64,000 nt of DNA from Paenibacillus sp. URB8-2 (GTDB taxonomy: Bacteria; Bacillota; Bacilli; Paenibacillales; Paenibacillaceae), in the NCBI RefSeq assembly GCF_013393385.1, contig NZ_AP023239.1:434001-498000 (forward strand). The letters run 5' to 3'. Under the pieces are notes generated by a model. It had not been told where the DNA came from. It made no database searches and saw nothing but the letters and a program-made list of their open reading frames with translations. Each line of letters starts with the position of its first letter. The first letter of the stretch is position 1. Below, piece by piece: positions 1-8,397 of this stretch. Position numbers and translations under genes: made by a program.

Positions 1-1027
1 CGGGAGAGAAGCATGAGCCGTGCATTCAGGCGTCGCTTACCGTCTGCCTCGCCTTCCTCAAGCGAGGCCTGCTCCAGTACCCCGGGCGGGAGCCGCCGGC
101 CGCATCGTCGTCCGCTCGATCGGCATTCCGGCAGGACTCGCCCAGGAAGAAGGCTTGTCCGTCTATTGGCTGACGTCCGCCGTTCTGGAAGGCGTGCTGG
201 GCGTCGATGTCTCGCGCCGCCGCGCGCCCGACGGGCACAAGGGCACTTACGGCCATGTGCTCGTGGCCGCGGGCAGCCTCCGCATGGGCGGCGCCGGCCT
301 GCTCGCGGCCCGCGCCTCGCTGCGGGCGGGCTGCGGGCTTACGACCTGGGCGGTGCCTGGCAAGCTGCTGCCTCTTCTGGTCGGTGCGGCTCCCGAGCTG
401 ATGCTGGCCGATGCCGGAGGAGAAGCGGACGGAACCTGGAATGCCGCGGCTGCGGAAGAAGTGCTGAAGCTCGCAGGTCAGCGGGATGTGCTCGCGATAG
501 GTCCGGGAATCGGGCGGTTCGAAGACGACAAGGCCTGGCTGAAGGCCATTTGGGAAGGCGCGGAGTGTCCGCTGGTGGTGGACGCCGATGCGCTGAACAT
601 CCTGGCCGAGTGTGATTACGGGTCATGGCGGCAGCGCCGGGCACCCGTAATCCTGACGCCGCATCCCGGCGAAATGGCCAGACTGGCCGGTGTTCCGACG
701 AAGGAGGTCCAGCGGGACCGGACCGGTCTGGCATTGTCCTTTGCCCGGGAGCGTGGCGTAACGCTCGTGCTGAAGGGAGCGCACACGGTGATTGCCTCGC
801 CGGACGGCAGGGTCTTCGTCAATACGACCGGCCACCCCGGAATGGCCACCGGCGGCGCGGGTGACTGCCTGACGGGTATTATCGCCGCTCTGCTGGCGCA
901 GGGGTTGGACGGCGCTCAGGCTGCGGCGTTCGGTGTCTATCTGCATGGACTGGCGGGCGAAAGGGCGGCGCTCCTCCGGGACGATCCGGCGTCGGTTATC
1001 GCTTCGGATATAATCGAGGCTCTTTGA
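1..1027 (+). CDS. nnr: Bifunctional NAD(P)H-hydrate repair enzyme Nnr, 3' part, with an apparent frameshift
   Basis: This enzyme repairs damaged NAD(P)HX: the N-terminal YjeF domain epimerises it and the C-terminal ribokinase-like domain dehydrates it with ADP or ATP. The window opens inside the epimerase domain, where frame 3 reads LKRGLLQYPGRE up to base 92. The frame then changes, and from base 95 frame 2 reads AGRIVVRSIGIP and the whole dehydratase domain. That domain carries GTYGHVLVAAGS, VVDADALN, TPHPGEMARL and the catalytic GGAGDCLTG. One missing G after base 92 (GAG-CC for an expected GAG-GCC) explains the break. No start near base 20 is credible, because the reading joins upstream sequence. 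Whether the frameshift is real or a sequencing slip in a GC-rich stretch cannot be told here. The dehydratase part is intact to its stop. Confidence 0.85.
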
Positions 1028-1075
1028 ATGAACCTGCTGCGCGGAAGTCTTACGGTTCTTGCCGGCGCGGCGCGC

Positions 1076-1522
1076 TCAGAGCAGCAGCAGGCAGAGCAGC
1101 GGGACGAACAGGGCGAACACGGGCAGCAGCGCCGGAATGCGCTCTCCGGCATGCTGGGTCAAGCGGAACAAGAGCAGTGCCGCAATTCCGGGAAATGCGC
1201 TGTCTGCCCAGCCGCTTCCCTGGTCATGGGCAAGCCACAGCCCCGCGCCGAATCCGGCAAGAGCATAAATGATCGGGACCACGGCCTTTGACCGGGTTCC
1301 CGTCAGCTTCAGCAAGCCGTCGGCCAGGAGCGAGACGGTAAGGGCATAGGCGTATACGTTGTAGGCCGGAGCGGACAGCCAGCCTGTGGCGGAATGTGGC
1401 AGAACAAGAGACAGCAGTCCCAGCAGCGTGAAGGTCAGGCCGGCGGCGGACAGCTTGCTCAAAGCATACATGCCCGCCGTCAGGCGGATGGACGGGACGT
1501 TTTTGATCCGGACAGGTTTCAT
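1076..1522 (-). CDS. Small integral membrane protein of unknown function
   Basis: The protein has 148 residues and about four hydrophobic segments (roughly residues 15-40, 50-70, 80-98 and 125-148), with positive charges at the N-terminus (MKPVRIKNVPSIR). The start is supported by aaaggag nine bases upstream of the ATG. I do not recognise a named family. It lies tail-to-tail with nnr, 48 bp apart. Upstream on the same strand is the broken SDR gene, 48 bp away, so both may once have shared a transcript. The C-terminus ends in a run of leucines. Confidence 0.6.
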   Translation of the reverse strand: MKPVRIKNVPSIRLTAGMYALSKLSAAGLTFTLLGLLSLVLPHSATGWLSAPAYNVYAYALTVSLLADGLLKLTGTRSKAVVPIIYALAGFGAGLWLAHDQGSGWADSAFPGIAALLLFRLTQHAGERIPALLPVFALFVPLLCLLLL

Positions 1523-1570
1523 ACCGATTTCTCCTTTGGTGAATTGTATTCTTCGATACGAAGGAAGGCC

Positions 1571-2225
1571 TCAGGTCGTAACCATTTCCCCTCCGTCGAC
1601 ATGGATGCACTCCCCCGTTACATAGCTGGAATCGGAGCAGGCAAGATACACATAAGCTCCGGCGAGCTCGTAAGGCTGGGCGGCACGCTTCATCGGCGAT
1701 TCCAGCCCGAAGACGCTAACGTCCTCGGCAGAGAAGCTGGAGGGGATGAGCGGCGTCCACACCGGCCCCGGCGCGACGCTGTTAACGCGGATGCCTTTAC
1801 CCACAAGCGAAAGGGCGAGGGAGCGGGTGAACGAGACGATGGCTCCCTTGGTCGATGAATAGTCGATCAGCTCTTTATGCCCCTGATCGCATTCGATCAG
1901 CAGACAGCGTCTTCTCAGCTGCTCGATGCGCCGCCGCGTCTCCTCGGAATCCGATCTTTCCCACAGATAAGCGATGGCGATATCCGCGCCCTCTTTGGCA
2001 AAAGCGATCGCGGCTGCCTTGCCGATTCCGCTGTCTCCGCCGGTGATGAGCGCGACCTTTCCCATCAGCTTCCCGCTGCCTCGGGATTCGGGATCTTCGC
2101 TGATCGGACGGGGCTGCATCAGACTTTCGAGTCCGGGCTGGCGGTTCTGGTGCTGCGGGGGGGAACGTAAGCGGCTGCTCTTAACAGACCGTTTTTTGCC
2201 CGTAATAGGGATACATGGGGTTCAC
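1571..2225 (-). pseudogene. SDR-family oxidoreductase (YhdF/general stress protein 39 type), broken in three places
   Basis: The recognisable reading starts at a GTG (2225-2223) nine bases after ggagga and gives VNPMYPYYGQKTVC. It then meets an in-frame TAA at 2183-2181. The frame changes at a run of seven G (2157-2163; six would keep frame) and continues as PPQHQNRQPG, typical of this family's N-terminus. The Rossmann motif GGDSGIG is present, as is YSSTK, the YxxxK of the active site. Between LLIECDQ and GHKELIDY about 80-85 residues are missing in frame, including the NNA motif and catalytic serine. Intact relatives are near 290 residues. A 182-residue ORF survives from 2119, but it cannot be a working SDR. 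This is therefore a decayed gene. Confidence 0.85.
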
Positions 2226-2641
2226 TGGCGGTATTCCTCCTTGGCGCTCGCATCGACTTCCCGGGATGGTATATCTCTATGCAACCGCCCAGGCAAGGGT
2301 GCCCGCCCGGGGAGTTTCATGGCGGCATTCGACTGTTGACGGTCGAGCGTGAGGGGCAGGCACACGATTGTCCGCAACCCGGCCCACTCGCTAATTCTGT
2401 TCAGTCTGTATCGGTGTAGAGTGGCCGGTGGCAGGGCGTTTACCTGCAAATCTGCAGGTTTGTCAGGTGAAATTCCCGTTGGAAGAAGGAAAGACTGCAA
2501 TTGTGCAGTTTTTTGAGCTTGCGAGGCACCAAGGGGGAGATCGGAGGAGAAATGCCTGCACAATTGTAGGAATTGGGTCTGGAAAGGTGGAATTCCACGG
2601 AAAAAGATGTATAAACGCAGGAATGACCGTAGCCCGGCCTA
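2226..2641. repeat. Non-coding stretch with four copies of an imperfect 16-bp palindrome
   Basis: No convincing gene is seen. From about 2437 the sequence contains short near-palindromes at irregular 45-75 bp spacing: CCTGCAAATCTGCAGG, ACTGCAATTGTGCAGT, CCTGCACAATTGTAGG and GATGTATAAACGCAGG. The same type of motif recurs at about 11.9-12.1 kb. The element looks like a dispersed intergenic repeat family. Confidence 0.5.
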
Positions 2642-2650
2642 CTAACTAAT

Positions 2651-2830
2651 ATGAAGACCTAGCGCGGAATGGAGCCTCTCGGCGTCATGAAGACCTGGCG
2701 CGGGATGGAGCCTCTCGGCGTCATGAAGACCTAGCGCGGAATGGAGCCTCTCGGCGTCATGAAGACCTGGCGGAGAATGGAGCCTCTCGGCGTCATGAAG
2801 ACCTGGCGCGGAATGGAGACTCTCGGCGCG
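2651..2830. repeat. Tandem array of five 36-bp repeats
   Basis: Five contiguous copies of a 36-bp unit begin ATGAAGACCT and contain GGAATGGAGCCTCTCGG. The units differ at only a few positions. Since 36 is divisible by three, every frame stays open through the array (12-residue repeats on both strands), but no start with a ribosome binding site or any recognisable domain is attached, so I do not call a gene. There are no spacers, so it is not a CRISPR array. Confidence 0.85.
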
Positions 2831-2837
2831 CCGACGC

Positions 2838-2881
2838 AAAAGGCCGGGCAAGGGAATGCAATCCCCTGCCCGGCTTTTTTA
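2838..2881. terminator. Hairpin terminator after the nucleosidase gene
   Basis: Arms gccgggcaaggga and tcccctgcccggc flank a five-base loop. A T6 run follows on the plus strand and a shorter T run on the minus strand. It lies 28 bp past the stop of the minus-strand nucleosidase gene. Confidence 0.75.
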
Positions 2882-2908
2882 CATAGAAGGAGCGGTCCGC
2901 TCCATTTA

Positions 2909-4135
2909 TTATTGTGCTGTGATGTACAAATCCACGCCATCGGCTTTCGTCTGGAGTCCAAATGCTTTTGAGACGAGATCCAGGCTGACGTAGGTTTTAC
3001 CGTTAACAACGACCGAAGGGGACTCGACTTGCTGCTTCGTTCCCTGCGCATCGAGGAAGAAGCTGTCGCCCGATTTAAATGTCGCTGTTTTTGCATCATA
3101 TTTGAATGTAATAGACTTTGTCTTCGAGTTGAAGGTTACACCGGACGCCTTGGTTCCGGAAAGCACGCCCGCCAAATTGCGGATCGGAATCAGGGCTTGT
3201 CCTTTGTAATCGAGCATGTAAATATCTTGTTTCATATCGTTCACATATAGATTGAAGCCATTCACCTGGGTAATCGTCGCAAAATTAACTTGCTTGTCGA
3301 TCGCCTTAATGACCTCAACCACATATTCGCCTGTCCAGATGCCGGCGTTTCTGCCGCTCGTAGGATTCCAATGCTCATCATGTCTGCCTGCATCGGACAT
3401 CCCTCTGATGCCTACGAAAGGAATGTGGAAGCCGTTCGCCACTTGAGCCACGGAAGCCGTCTCCATATCCTCCGCCATCATGCCCAATACCTCATTGGTC
3501 CACAGAATCCGATCCACTTCATTGTTGAATTGGTCGGCGCTGCCGATCGTTCCGGCAAAAACGTCCCCGTGCATGTACTTTCCTTTTACCGACATAGCGG
3601 CTTCAACCAGTTCCGGCGTGCTTTTGAACGTTTTGTATTTCATCAGGTTGTCTTCGTCATCCCGCACATCGGTCGTCATCATATTCCATGTTTCCGGTTT
3701 GCTGCCTTCGCCCGCTTTTCGGGTCGGGGAGATCGTGTTGATATAATTGATCAGTTCTTTACCGACGACAATGTCGTACAGATGCGTCTTCTCATCATGG
3801 CCTCCGGCTGTGCCCTGATTAATGATCGCACGCGGATGGAAGGTATTAATGAGCAGTGTTGTCGAAGTGGCCGCATTGACCATCCCCATCTCCGTACGGC
3901 TTACAATGACGGGGATTCCGTCAATTTTGCCTATGTAGTAGCTGTACATGCCGACTTTTTGCGTTTTGTATTGGCCCATTTCTTTAAGCAGCGATTCGAT
4001 TTCGACATCAAGCGCTCCCTGTACCGCGATAGGGGCCGGCTCCGCAGTCTTCGCGGCGGCGGCAGACGGATGATAGGTGAAGCTGCTGATCACAACCATA
4101 CAAAATACGATTAACATTGCTGAGGCTTTTTTCAC
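2909..4135 (-). CDS. Secreted 5'-methylthioadenosine/S-adenosylhomocysteine nucleosidase with C-terminal stalk domain
   Basis: The PNP/UDP-phosphorylase fold (about residues 40-285) carries NQGTAGGH, the DMETASVAQ helix with the substrate-binding glutamate, and GIRGMSDAG with the catalytic aspartate. This is the layout of MTA/SAH nucleosidases, which cut adenine from MTA or SAH. A signal peptide (VKKASAMLIVFCMVV...SAAAA) precedes it, and residues from about 300 on match the copper amine oxidase-like N-terminal 'stalk' domain common in secreted Paenibacillus proteins. I chose the GTG at 4135 because ggagg lies seven bases upstream; the ATG at 4162 has no such site. Secretion of a normally cytosolic enzyme type is unusual and suggests extracellular nucleoside scavenging. 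That role is inferred, not shown. Confidence 0.85.
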   Translation of the reverse strand: MKKASAMLIVFCMVVISSFTYHPSAAAAKTAEPAPIAVQGALDVEIESLLKEMGQYKTQKVGMYSYYIGKIDGIPVIVSRTEMGMVNAATSTTLLINTFHPRAIINQGTAGGHDEKTHLYDIVVGKELINYINTISPTRKAGEGSKPETWNMMTTDVRDDEDNLMKYKTFKSTPELVEAAMSVKGKYMHGDVFAGTIGSADQFNNEVDRILWTNEVLGMMAEDMETASVAQVANGFHIPFVGIRGMSDAGRHDEHWNPTSGRNAGIWTGEYVVEVIKAIDKQVNFATITQVNGFNLYVNDMKQDIYMLDYKGQALIPIRNLAGVLSGTKASGVTFNSKTKSITFKYDAKTATFKSGDSFFLDAQGTKQQVESPSVVVNGKTYVSLDLVSKAFGLQTKADGVDLYITAQ

Positions 4136-4417
4136 TCTTACACTCCTCCAAGTAATATTCATTTTTTAATATTAAATATTAATATAATTAAAAAAAACGA
4201 AGTGTGTAAAGAAGAATTTTTTATCGGGCAGGAAAAACTATCCGATTTGAACGGCTTTTTGGGCGCTTAAGGCGCCCTGCCGAGTATGAATAGCCATTGA
4301 TAGCAATTGAAAATTATGTTAAAAGTGGATAGGAAATATCGGGGGCCTGTCCCGGACGGGAAAATAACGCTGCCGGTGACGGAGCGCCGAATGATGGATC
4401 ATGGAATCGGGGGGAGT

Positions 4418-4837
4418 ATGATGATTTACAGAGAGATGACGAAGGAAGATTACGACGCGGCTTATTCGCTGTGGAAGAATACCGAGGGGATGGGGCTCAG
4501 CGCAGCGGATTCGCGGGAAGAAATATCCCGCTTTCTGGAACGCAACCGGGGCCTGAGCCAGGTGTGTGTATCTCCGGACGGCGGACTTGCCGGCACGGCG
4601 CTGTGCGGCCATGACGGGCGGCGGGGGTTTTTGTATCATGTCGCGGTAAGCGGGGAGCACCGGGGGAAGGGAATCGGACGGGCCCTGGTGTCGAACTGCC
4701 TTGAAGCCTTGCGCGCGGAGGGCATCGCCAAATGCCATCTGATGGTAATCGGGAGCAATGCGGACGGCCAGCGTTTCTGGAACGGAATCGGCTGGGAATT
4801 CAGGGACGGCATTCTGCTGTACTCGCACGTCACCTGA
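4418..4837 (+). CDS. GNAT family N-acetyltransferase
   Basis: The GNAT fold begins at MMIYREMTKEDYDAAYSLW. The acetyl-CoA-binding motif A is HRGKGIGRALVSNCLEALR (Q/RxxGxG/A), followed by NADGQRFWNGIGW and a terminal strand, a complete GNAT domain of about 139 residues. The substrate cannot be read from the sequence; such proteins acetylate amines on small molecules or protein N-termini. The start is uncertain. A ggggag element sits close before 4418/4421, an alternative ATG lies at 4391 behind ggag, and the open frame extends to 4307. Confidence 0.8.
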   Translation: MMIYREMTKEDYDAAYSLWKNTEGMGLSAADSREEISRFLERNRGLSQVCVSPDGGLAGTALCGHDGRRGFLYHVAVSGEHRGKGIGRALVSNCLEALRAEGIAKCHLMVIGSNADGQRFWNGIGWEFRDGILLYSHVT

Positions 4838-4988
4838 CAAAAGAGCGGCTCATGTTCATCCCTGCAAGCCGGGTGCGCTGCCTGTATAAGGCGTAGAGCG
4901 GGCGGCACAGGGCCAGAGATTCGACAAATTTCACAGTTTCTCCGCCATTGCAGTATAATTAAATAAGCAATGATTTGATTTCATAATA

Positions 4989-5026
4989 AAATGCCGAACC
5001 GGCGGGAAGCCGGGAGCGGCATTTTG
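4989..5026. terminator. Hairpin between the GNAT gene and sdaAB
   Basis: Outer arms aaaatgccg and cggcatttt enclose accggc/gccggg inner pairs. It is placed 30 bp before the sdaAB start, so it could end upstream transcription or act as a leader hairpin for the serine dehydratase operon. Confidence 0.5.
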
Positions 5027-5055
5027 AGCTTTGGAAGAAAGCGGAGGCTTAAGCC

Positions 5056-5760
5056 ATGCGGTTTAAAGATGTATTCTCTATAATAGGACCGGCGATGGTC
5101 GGGCCTTCAAGCTCCCATACGGCGGGGGCGGCCCGCATTGGCCGGGCGGCCAGACAGCTGCTGGGCGAAATGCCGCAAAAGGCGGAGGTTATTTTTTACG
5201 GATCGTTCGCGGCGACCTATCAGGGACACGGCACGGACCGGGCGATTGCCGGGGGACTGCTGGATTTCCCGACTGACGATTTGCGGCTGCCGGATTCCAT
5301 TGAAATTGCCGAGCAGGACGGCATGGACATTTCGTTCCGGCAGGGTGCCGGATTGTTCCCGCATCCCAACACAGTACGGCTGTGTCTGTACGGCAGCGGC
5401 CAAGGTCTGACGCTTACGGGGATTTCGATCGGGGGCGGCAACATCGAAATTGTCGAAATCGACGATTTCAGCGTCAAGCTGTCCGCGATGTATCCGACCG
5501 TTCTGATTCATCACATGGACTATCTCGGCGTGCTGGCAAGCGTGACCGATACGATGCGCAGAGGCCAGGTCAACATCGGGCATATGTCTTTGGACCGCAA
5601 AAACCGCAGCGGAGCGGCTCTGACCGTACTGGAGCTGGATGAGATGCTGGCTCCGGAGCTGCTGAGCGAGCTGGAAGCCCTGCCCGCGGTGAAGTCGGTG
5701 AAGCTGATTCACCTGGACGAAGGTCCGAAGGAAGAGAAAGGGAAGGGAAAGACTTCATGA
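5056..5760 (+). CDS. sdaAB: L-serine dehydratase, iron-sulfur-dependent, beta subunit
   Basis: With the alpha subunit this makes the [4Fe-4S] L-serine ammonia-lyase that converts serine to pyruvate and ammonia. The N-terminus carries the family signature GPSSSHTAGAARIGRAA (residues 15-31). The C-terminal part from about residue 150 (HHMDYLGVLASVTDTM... NIGHMSLDR) is an ACT-type small-molecule binding domain, as in two-subunit Bacillus enzymes. The length of 234 residues is slightly above the usual 220 because of a lysine-rich tail. Its stop overlaps the start of sdaAA in an ATGA, indicating translational coupling. Confidence 0.95.
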   Translation: MRFKDVFSIIGPAMVGPSSSHTAGAARIGRAARQLLGEMPQKAEVIFYGSFAATYQGHGTDRAIAGGLLDFPTDDLRLPDSIEIAEQDGMDISFRQGAGLFPHPNTVRLCLYGSGQGLTLTGISIGGGNIEIVEIDDFSVKLSAMYPTVLIHHMDYLGVLASVTDTMRRGQVNIGHMSLDRKNRSGAALTVLELDEMLAPELLSELEALPAVKSVKLIHLDEGPKEEKGKGKTS

Positions 5761-6638
5761 ATTTTCAAACGTTAAGCCAGCTCGCGAATTTGGCCGAGGA
5801 ACGGGCTTTAAGTATCGGCGCCTTGATGGTGGAAGAGCAGAGCGCCGAATCCGGACGTTCCGCGGAGCATGAATTTGCCAAAATGAAGGAATATTACGGG
5901 GTAATGAAGGAGGCCGTGCGGCGCGGAATGCAGGAGAACACGAATTCGCGCAGCGGCTTGACCGGACTGGACGCCCAGCGCGTCGGAGCTTATAACGCCG
6001 CGAACGAATCCTGTCTGGGCGGACCGGCGGGTCAGGCGATGGCCTATGCGCTGGCCGTCTCGGAGGTGAACGCCTCGATGGGACGCATCATCGCGACCCC
6101 GACGGCCGGCTCCTGCGGCATTATTCCCGGTGTATTCCTGAGCTGTCAGGAGCGCTTCGGCTGGGACGATGATGTTATGACTTACGGACTGTTCGCCGCC
6201 GGAGCGATCGGCTATGTCATCGCCAATAATTCCTTTGTTTCCGGAGCCGAGGGAGGCTGCCAGGCCGAAGTCGGTTCGGCGATCGGCATGGCGGCGGGAG
6301 CGCTGACCGAGCTGCGCGGCGGCACCCCAGTCCAGGCGGTACATGCCGTGGGTCTGGCGCTGAAAAACACCCTCGGGCTGATCTGCGACCCGGTAGGCGG
6401 CCTCGTCGAAATTCCCTGCATCGTCCGCAACGGCTTCGGCGCCGTGACGGCGCTGGCGGCGGCGGATATGGCGCTGGCCGGAGTGCGCAGCGTCATTCCG
6501 TCCGACGAGGTCATCAAGGTCATGCTTGAGGTCGGCTCGGCCATGCCGGAGAAGCACCGCGAGACGGCCGGAGGGGGCCTGGCCCAGACGCCGACCGGCC
6601 GCAAAATCATGGAGGATTTGCGCCAGCGGCACAAATAA
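5757..6638 (+). CDS. sdaAA: L-serine dehydratase, iron-sulfur-dependent, alpha subunit
   Basis: This is the catalytic alpha subunit of L-serine ammonia-lyase, 293 residues as usual. Cluster and active-site cysteines appear in NESCLGGPAG, GSCGIIPG, EGGCQAEVG, LICDPVGG and IPCIVRNG. The N-terminal helix LAEERALSIGALMVEEQ is typical. It starts inside the stop of sdaAB (ATGA), so the two subunits are coupled. The end of the gene lies 5 bp from the convergent yneQ-like gene. Confidence 0.95.
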   Translation: MNFQTLSQLANLAEERALSIGALMVEEQSAESGRSAEHEFAKMKEYYGVMKEAVRRGMQENTNSRSGLTGLDAQRVGAYNAANESCLGGPAGQAMAYALAVSEVNASMGRIIATPTAGSCGIIPGVFLSCQERFGWDDDVMTYGLFAAGAIGYVIANNSFVSGAEGGCQAEVGSAIGMAAGALTELRGGTPVQAVHAVGLALKNTLGLICDPVGGLVEIPCIVRNGFGAVTALAAADMALAGVRSVIPSDEVIKVMLEVGSAMPEKHRETAGGGLAQTPTGRKIMEDLRQRHK

Positions 6639-6643
6639 CCGGA

Positions 6644-6946
6644 CTAGAGCAGCTTGAAGCGGCGAAGCTGGTCCCACTGTCCCTCTCGCTTCAGAATTTC
6701 CGGCTGCTTGGAACCGATGAGGTCGAAATGGGGGAATGGGGGCCGGTTATGGATATGCTGCGGAGGCAGGCCGTTGTCCCTGCACCAGTCGGCAAGACGG
6801 CCCAGGTCGCTGCAGCCGACCTTGGTCACGGTCGTAATTCCGGGGAAACGCGGATCGAGCCAGTAATGGGTCAGGAAAGCGATCTCTCCGTCCAGGACCG
6901 CCTGTTTCCAGCGGTTTAGTTCTTCTCTTTTTACACCAAAGGCCAT
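6644..6946 (-). CDS. Conserved small protein of the Bacillus YneQ type
   Basis: The product has 100 residues, beginning MAFGVKREELNRWKQAV and containing EIAFLTHYWLDPRFPG and TVTKVGCSD. These blocks resemble an uncharacterised Bacillus protein I recall as YneQ, but the name is from memory. I chose the ATG at 6946, supported by aagga upstream. The open frame runs further upstream to 7279 but overlaps ywbE and reads as junk there. The function is unknown. It is divergent from ywbE with about 108 bp between them. Confidence 0.75.
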   Translation of the reverse strand: MAFGVKREELNRWKQAVLDGEIAFLTHYWLDPRFPGITTVTKVGCSDLGRLADWCRDNGLPPQHIHNRPPFPHFDLIGSKQPEILKREGQWDQLRRFKLL

Positions 6947-7054
6947 AGCCGTTCCATCCTTATCTCTTGTATGTAGCTTAATTATAGCTGTTTCCGCCGG
7001 CTTTGCACCTGCAGGGCGCGGTTCGAATGTCATCGCGAAAGGAGGACAAGCGGC

Positions 7055-7264
7055 ATGAACGGACAGAGCAGGGCGGATATCCGCCCCGGGCTTGAAGTTG
7101 ACATCGTGCTGAAGCAGGATCAGCCTACGGGCAAGTTGACCCGCGGCACGGTCAAGGATATTTTGACGAATTCGCCCCGTCATCCCCATGGCATTAAGGT
7201 GAGGCTGACAAGCGGTCAGGTCGGGCGGGTCAAGCATATTCTTGATCCGAAATCCGGCAACTGA
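7055..7264 (+). CDS. ywbE: YwbE family protein
   Basis: The product has 69 residues with the family's characteristic blocks RADIRPGLEVDIVLKQDQ, TGKLTRGTVKDILTNSP and HPHGIKVRL. It is a small basic protein of unknown function, conserved in many bacteria. A strong site, aaaggagg, precedes the ATG. It is followed by its own long-stem terminator, so it is probably monocistronic. Confidence 0.9.
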   Translation: MNGQSRADIRPGLEVDIVLKQDQPTGKLTRGTVKDILTNSPRHPHGIKVRLTSGQVGRVKHILDPKSGN

Positions 7265-7280
7265 TTCCCGCATGATCATT

Positions 7281-7343
7281 AACGCCCCATTCCTCGCGCG
7301 CCGCAGTCGATTGATTATGCGGCTTGCCGGAATGGGGCGTTTT
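7281..7343. terminator. Long-stem terminator between ywbE and the HNH gene
   Basis: The arms aacgccccattcc and ggaatggggcgtt pair perfectly over 13 bp. They enclose a second partial hairpin (gccgc/gcggc) and are followed by TTTT. The two flanking genes converge, so it probably serves both. Confidence 0.8.
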
Positions 7344-7359
7344 GTATGGCTGTATAACG

Positions 7360-8397
7360 TTATTTGCCCATAAATTCGTCGACATACTGGTCAGCTTTGG
7401 CCTGATTGCACAGGTTGCAGGCGCAGACGCAGTTCATGGGCGTCGTATGCCCTCCCTTGGCGCGGGGCAGCAGATGGTCGATCGTATCGCCGTATAAGCC
7501 GCAGAAATGACAGGTATAGCGGTCCCGGGTCAAAATATACCGGCGGAAGTCCTTGTTGCTGTACAGCCGGCGGATCGTCCGGCGGTTGACCACCACGGCG
7601 GCCTGCTCCCGCACCAGCGTAACGGCGAGATCGAGGTCAATCTCCTGATGCCAGCGACGTCCCTTGTCGCTGTATCCCCGCATCAGAATCATTCCCTGCC
7701 TGGAGGGAATGAGCGCAGAGATGTCGTCTGGCTCGGGCTTTGGCCCGCGCTGGCGCTGAAGGGACGCCGCCTGTTCCGCTGTGCGCGGGCGGGGCTTGGC
7801 TGTCCCCTCCGAAGCGGAAGCATGCGGCTTCCGCTCGAGAGCGGCCGTTCCGCGGGAACGCTTGCGCTTCCGGGGCTTGTGCGCCGGCGCCTCCCCGGCG
7901 GGACTTGGCGCGGAAGCGCCCGCCGCAGGAACCGGCGCCTCCCCGGGCGCCGACTCCGGCGCGGACCGCTCCTTCGCCGGTGGCTTCGCCTGGCGCGGGC
8001 CTGGCCTGCCGGCTGCGGGAGACGCCGGGACGGCAGCGCCAGCAGCCCCCGGTGAGGCCTGGCTGCCGGGCGCCGGGGCTGCGGCGCGGGCTGGCCCAGC
8101 CGGCCAGGCCTTTGGCGGCGCTGCGGCTCGAGCCGTTAACGGCGCCGGGGTCTGCGCCTTTGGCTGCGCCGTCTCTGGCAGGGAGGCGCTTCGGGCCGCT
8201 TCGGCCTCGCGGCGTTTCCGACATTCCCGGCAGGCGCCTCGGCGCGACTCCGCCTTGGAGCGTCTGCCGGTGCGTCTGCGGAATTCCGAGAGCGGTTTAT
8301 ATTGAAGACAGTAAGCGCATTGTTTGGTTGTATGCTGATCAACTGAAGGCATGGGCATGCTCGAAAGCGGCCGGCCGGAGCCGCCGCCCTCTGTCAC
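7360..8397 (-). CDS. HNH endonuclease-domain protein with N-terminal zinc motif and long Pro/Ala-rich linker
   Basis: The protein has three parts. Residues about 26-62 carry CAYCLQYKPLSEFR and a later CRECRKR, a C2...C2 zinc-binding pair. Residues about 65-215 are low-complexity, rich in Ala, Pro, Gly and Arg. Residues about 225-345 form the HNH part, with TRDRYTCHFCGLYGDTIDHLLPRAKGG and CNLCNQAKAD (HNH histidine and asparagine plus two CxxC pairs). The DNA of the linker is extremely GC-rich. Such HNH proteins cut DNA, but here the target is unknown; it could be a housekeeping YisB-like protein. The start is uncertain: GTG at 8397 or ATG about 14-16 codons later (MPMPSVDQ), neither with a clear binding site. 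Confidence 0.75.
   Translation of the reverse strand: MTEGGGSGRPLSSMPMPSVDQHTTKQCAYCLQYKPLSEFRRRTGRRSKAESRRGACRECRKRREAEAARSASLPETAQPKAQTPAPLTARAAAPPKAWPAGPARAAAPAPGSQASPGAAGAAVPASPAAGRPGPRQAKPPAKERSAPESAPGEAPVPAAGASAPSPAGEAPAHKPRKRKRSRGTAALERKPHASASEGTAKPRPRTAEQAASLQRQRGPKPEPDDISALIPSRQGMILMRGYSDKGRRWHQEIDLDLAVTLVREQAAVVVNRRTIRRLYSNKDFRRYILTRDRYTCHFCGLYGDTIDHLLPRAKGGHTTPMNCVCACNLCNQAKADQYVDEFMGK

Noticed and set aside
2651..2830. 36-bp repeats as a CRISPR array
   Set aside because: The copies are directly adjacent with no spacers, no leader and no cas genes.
2642..2851. Minus-strand 69-residue repeat protein from the 36-bp array
   Set aside because: No ribosome binding site, no domain, and the other strand is equally open; explained by a unit length divisible by three.
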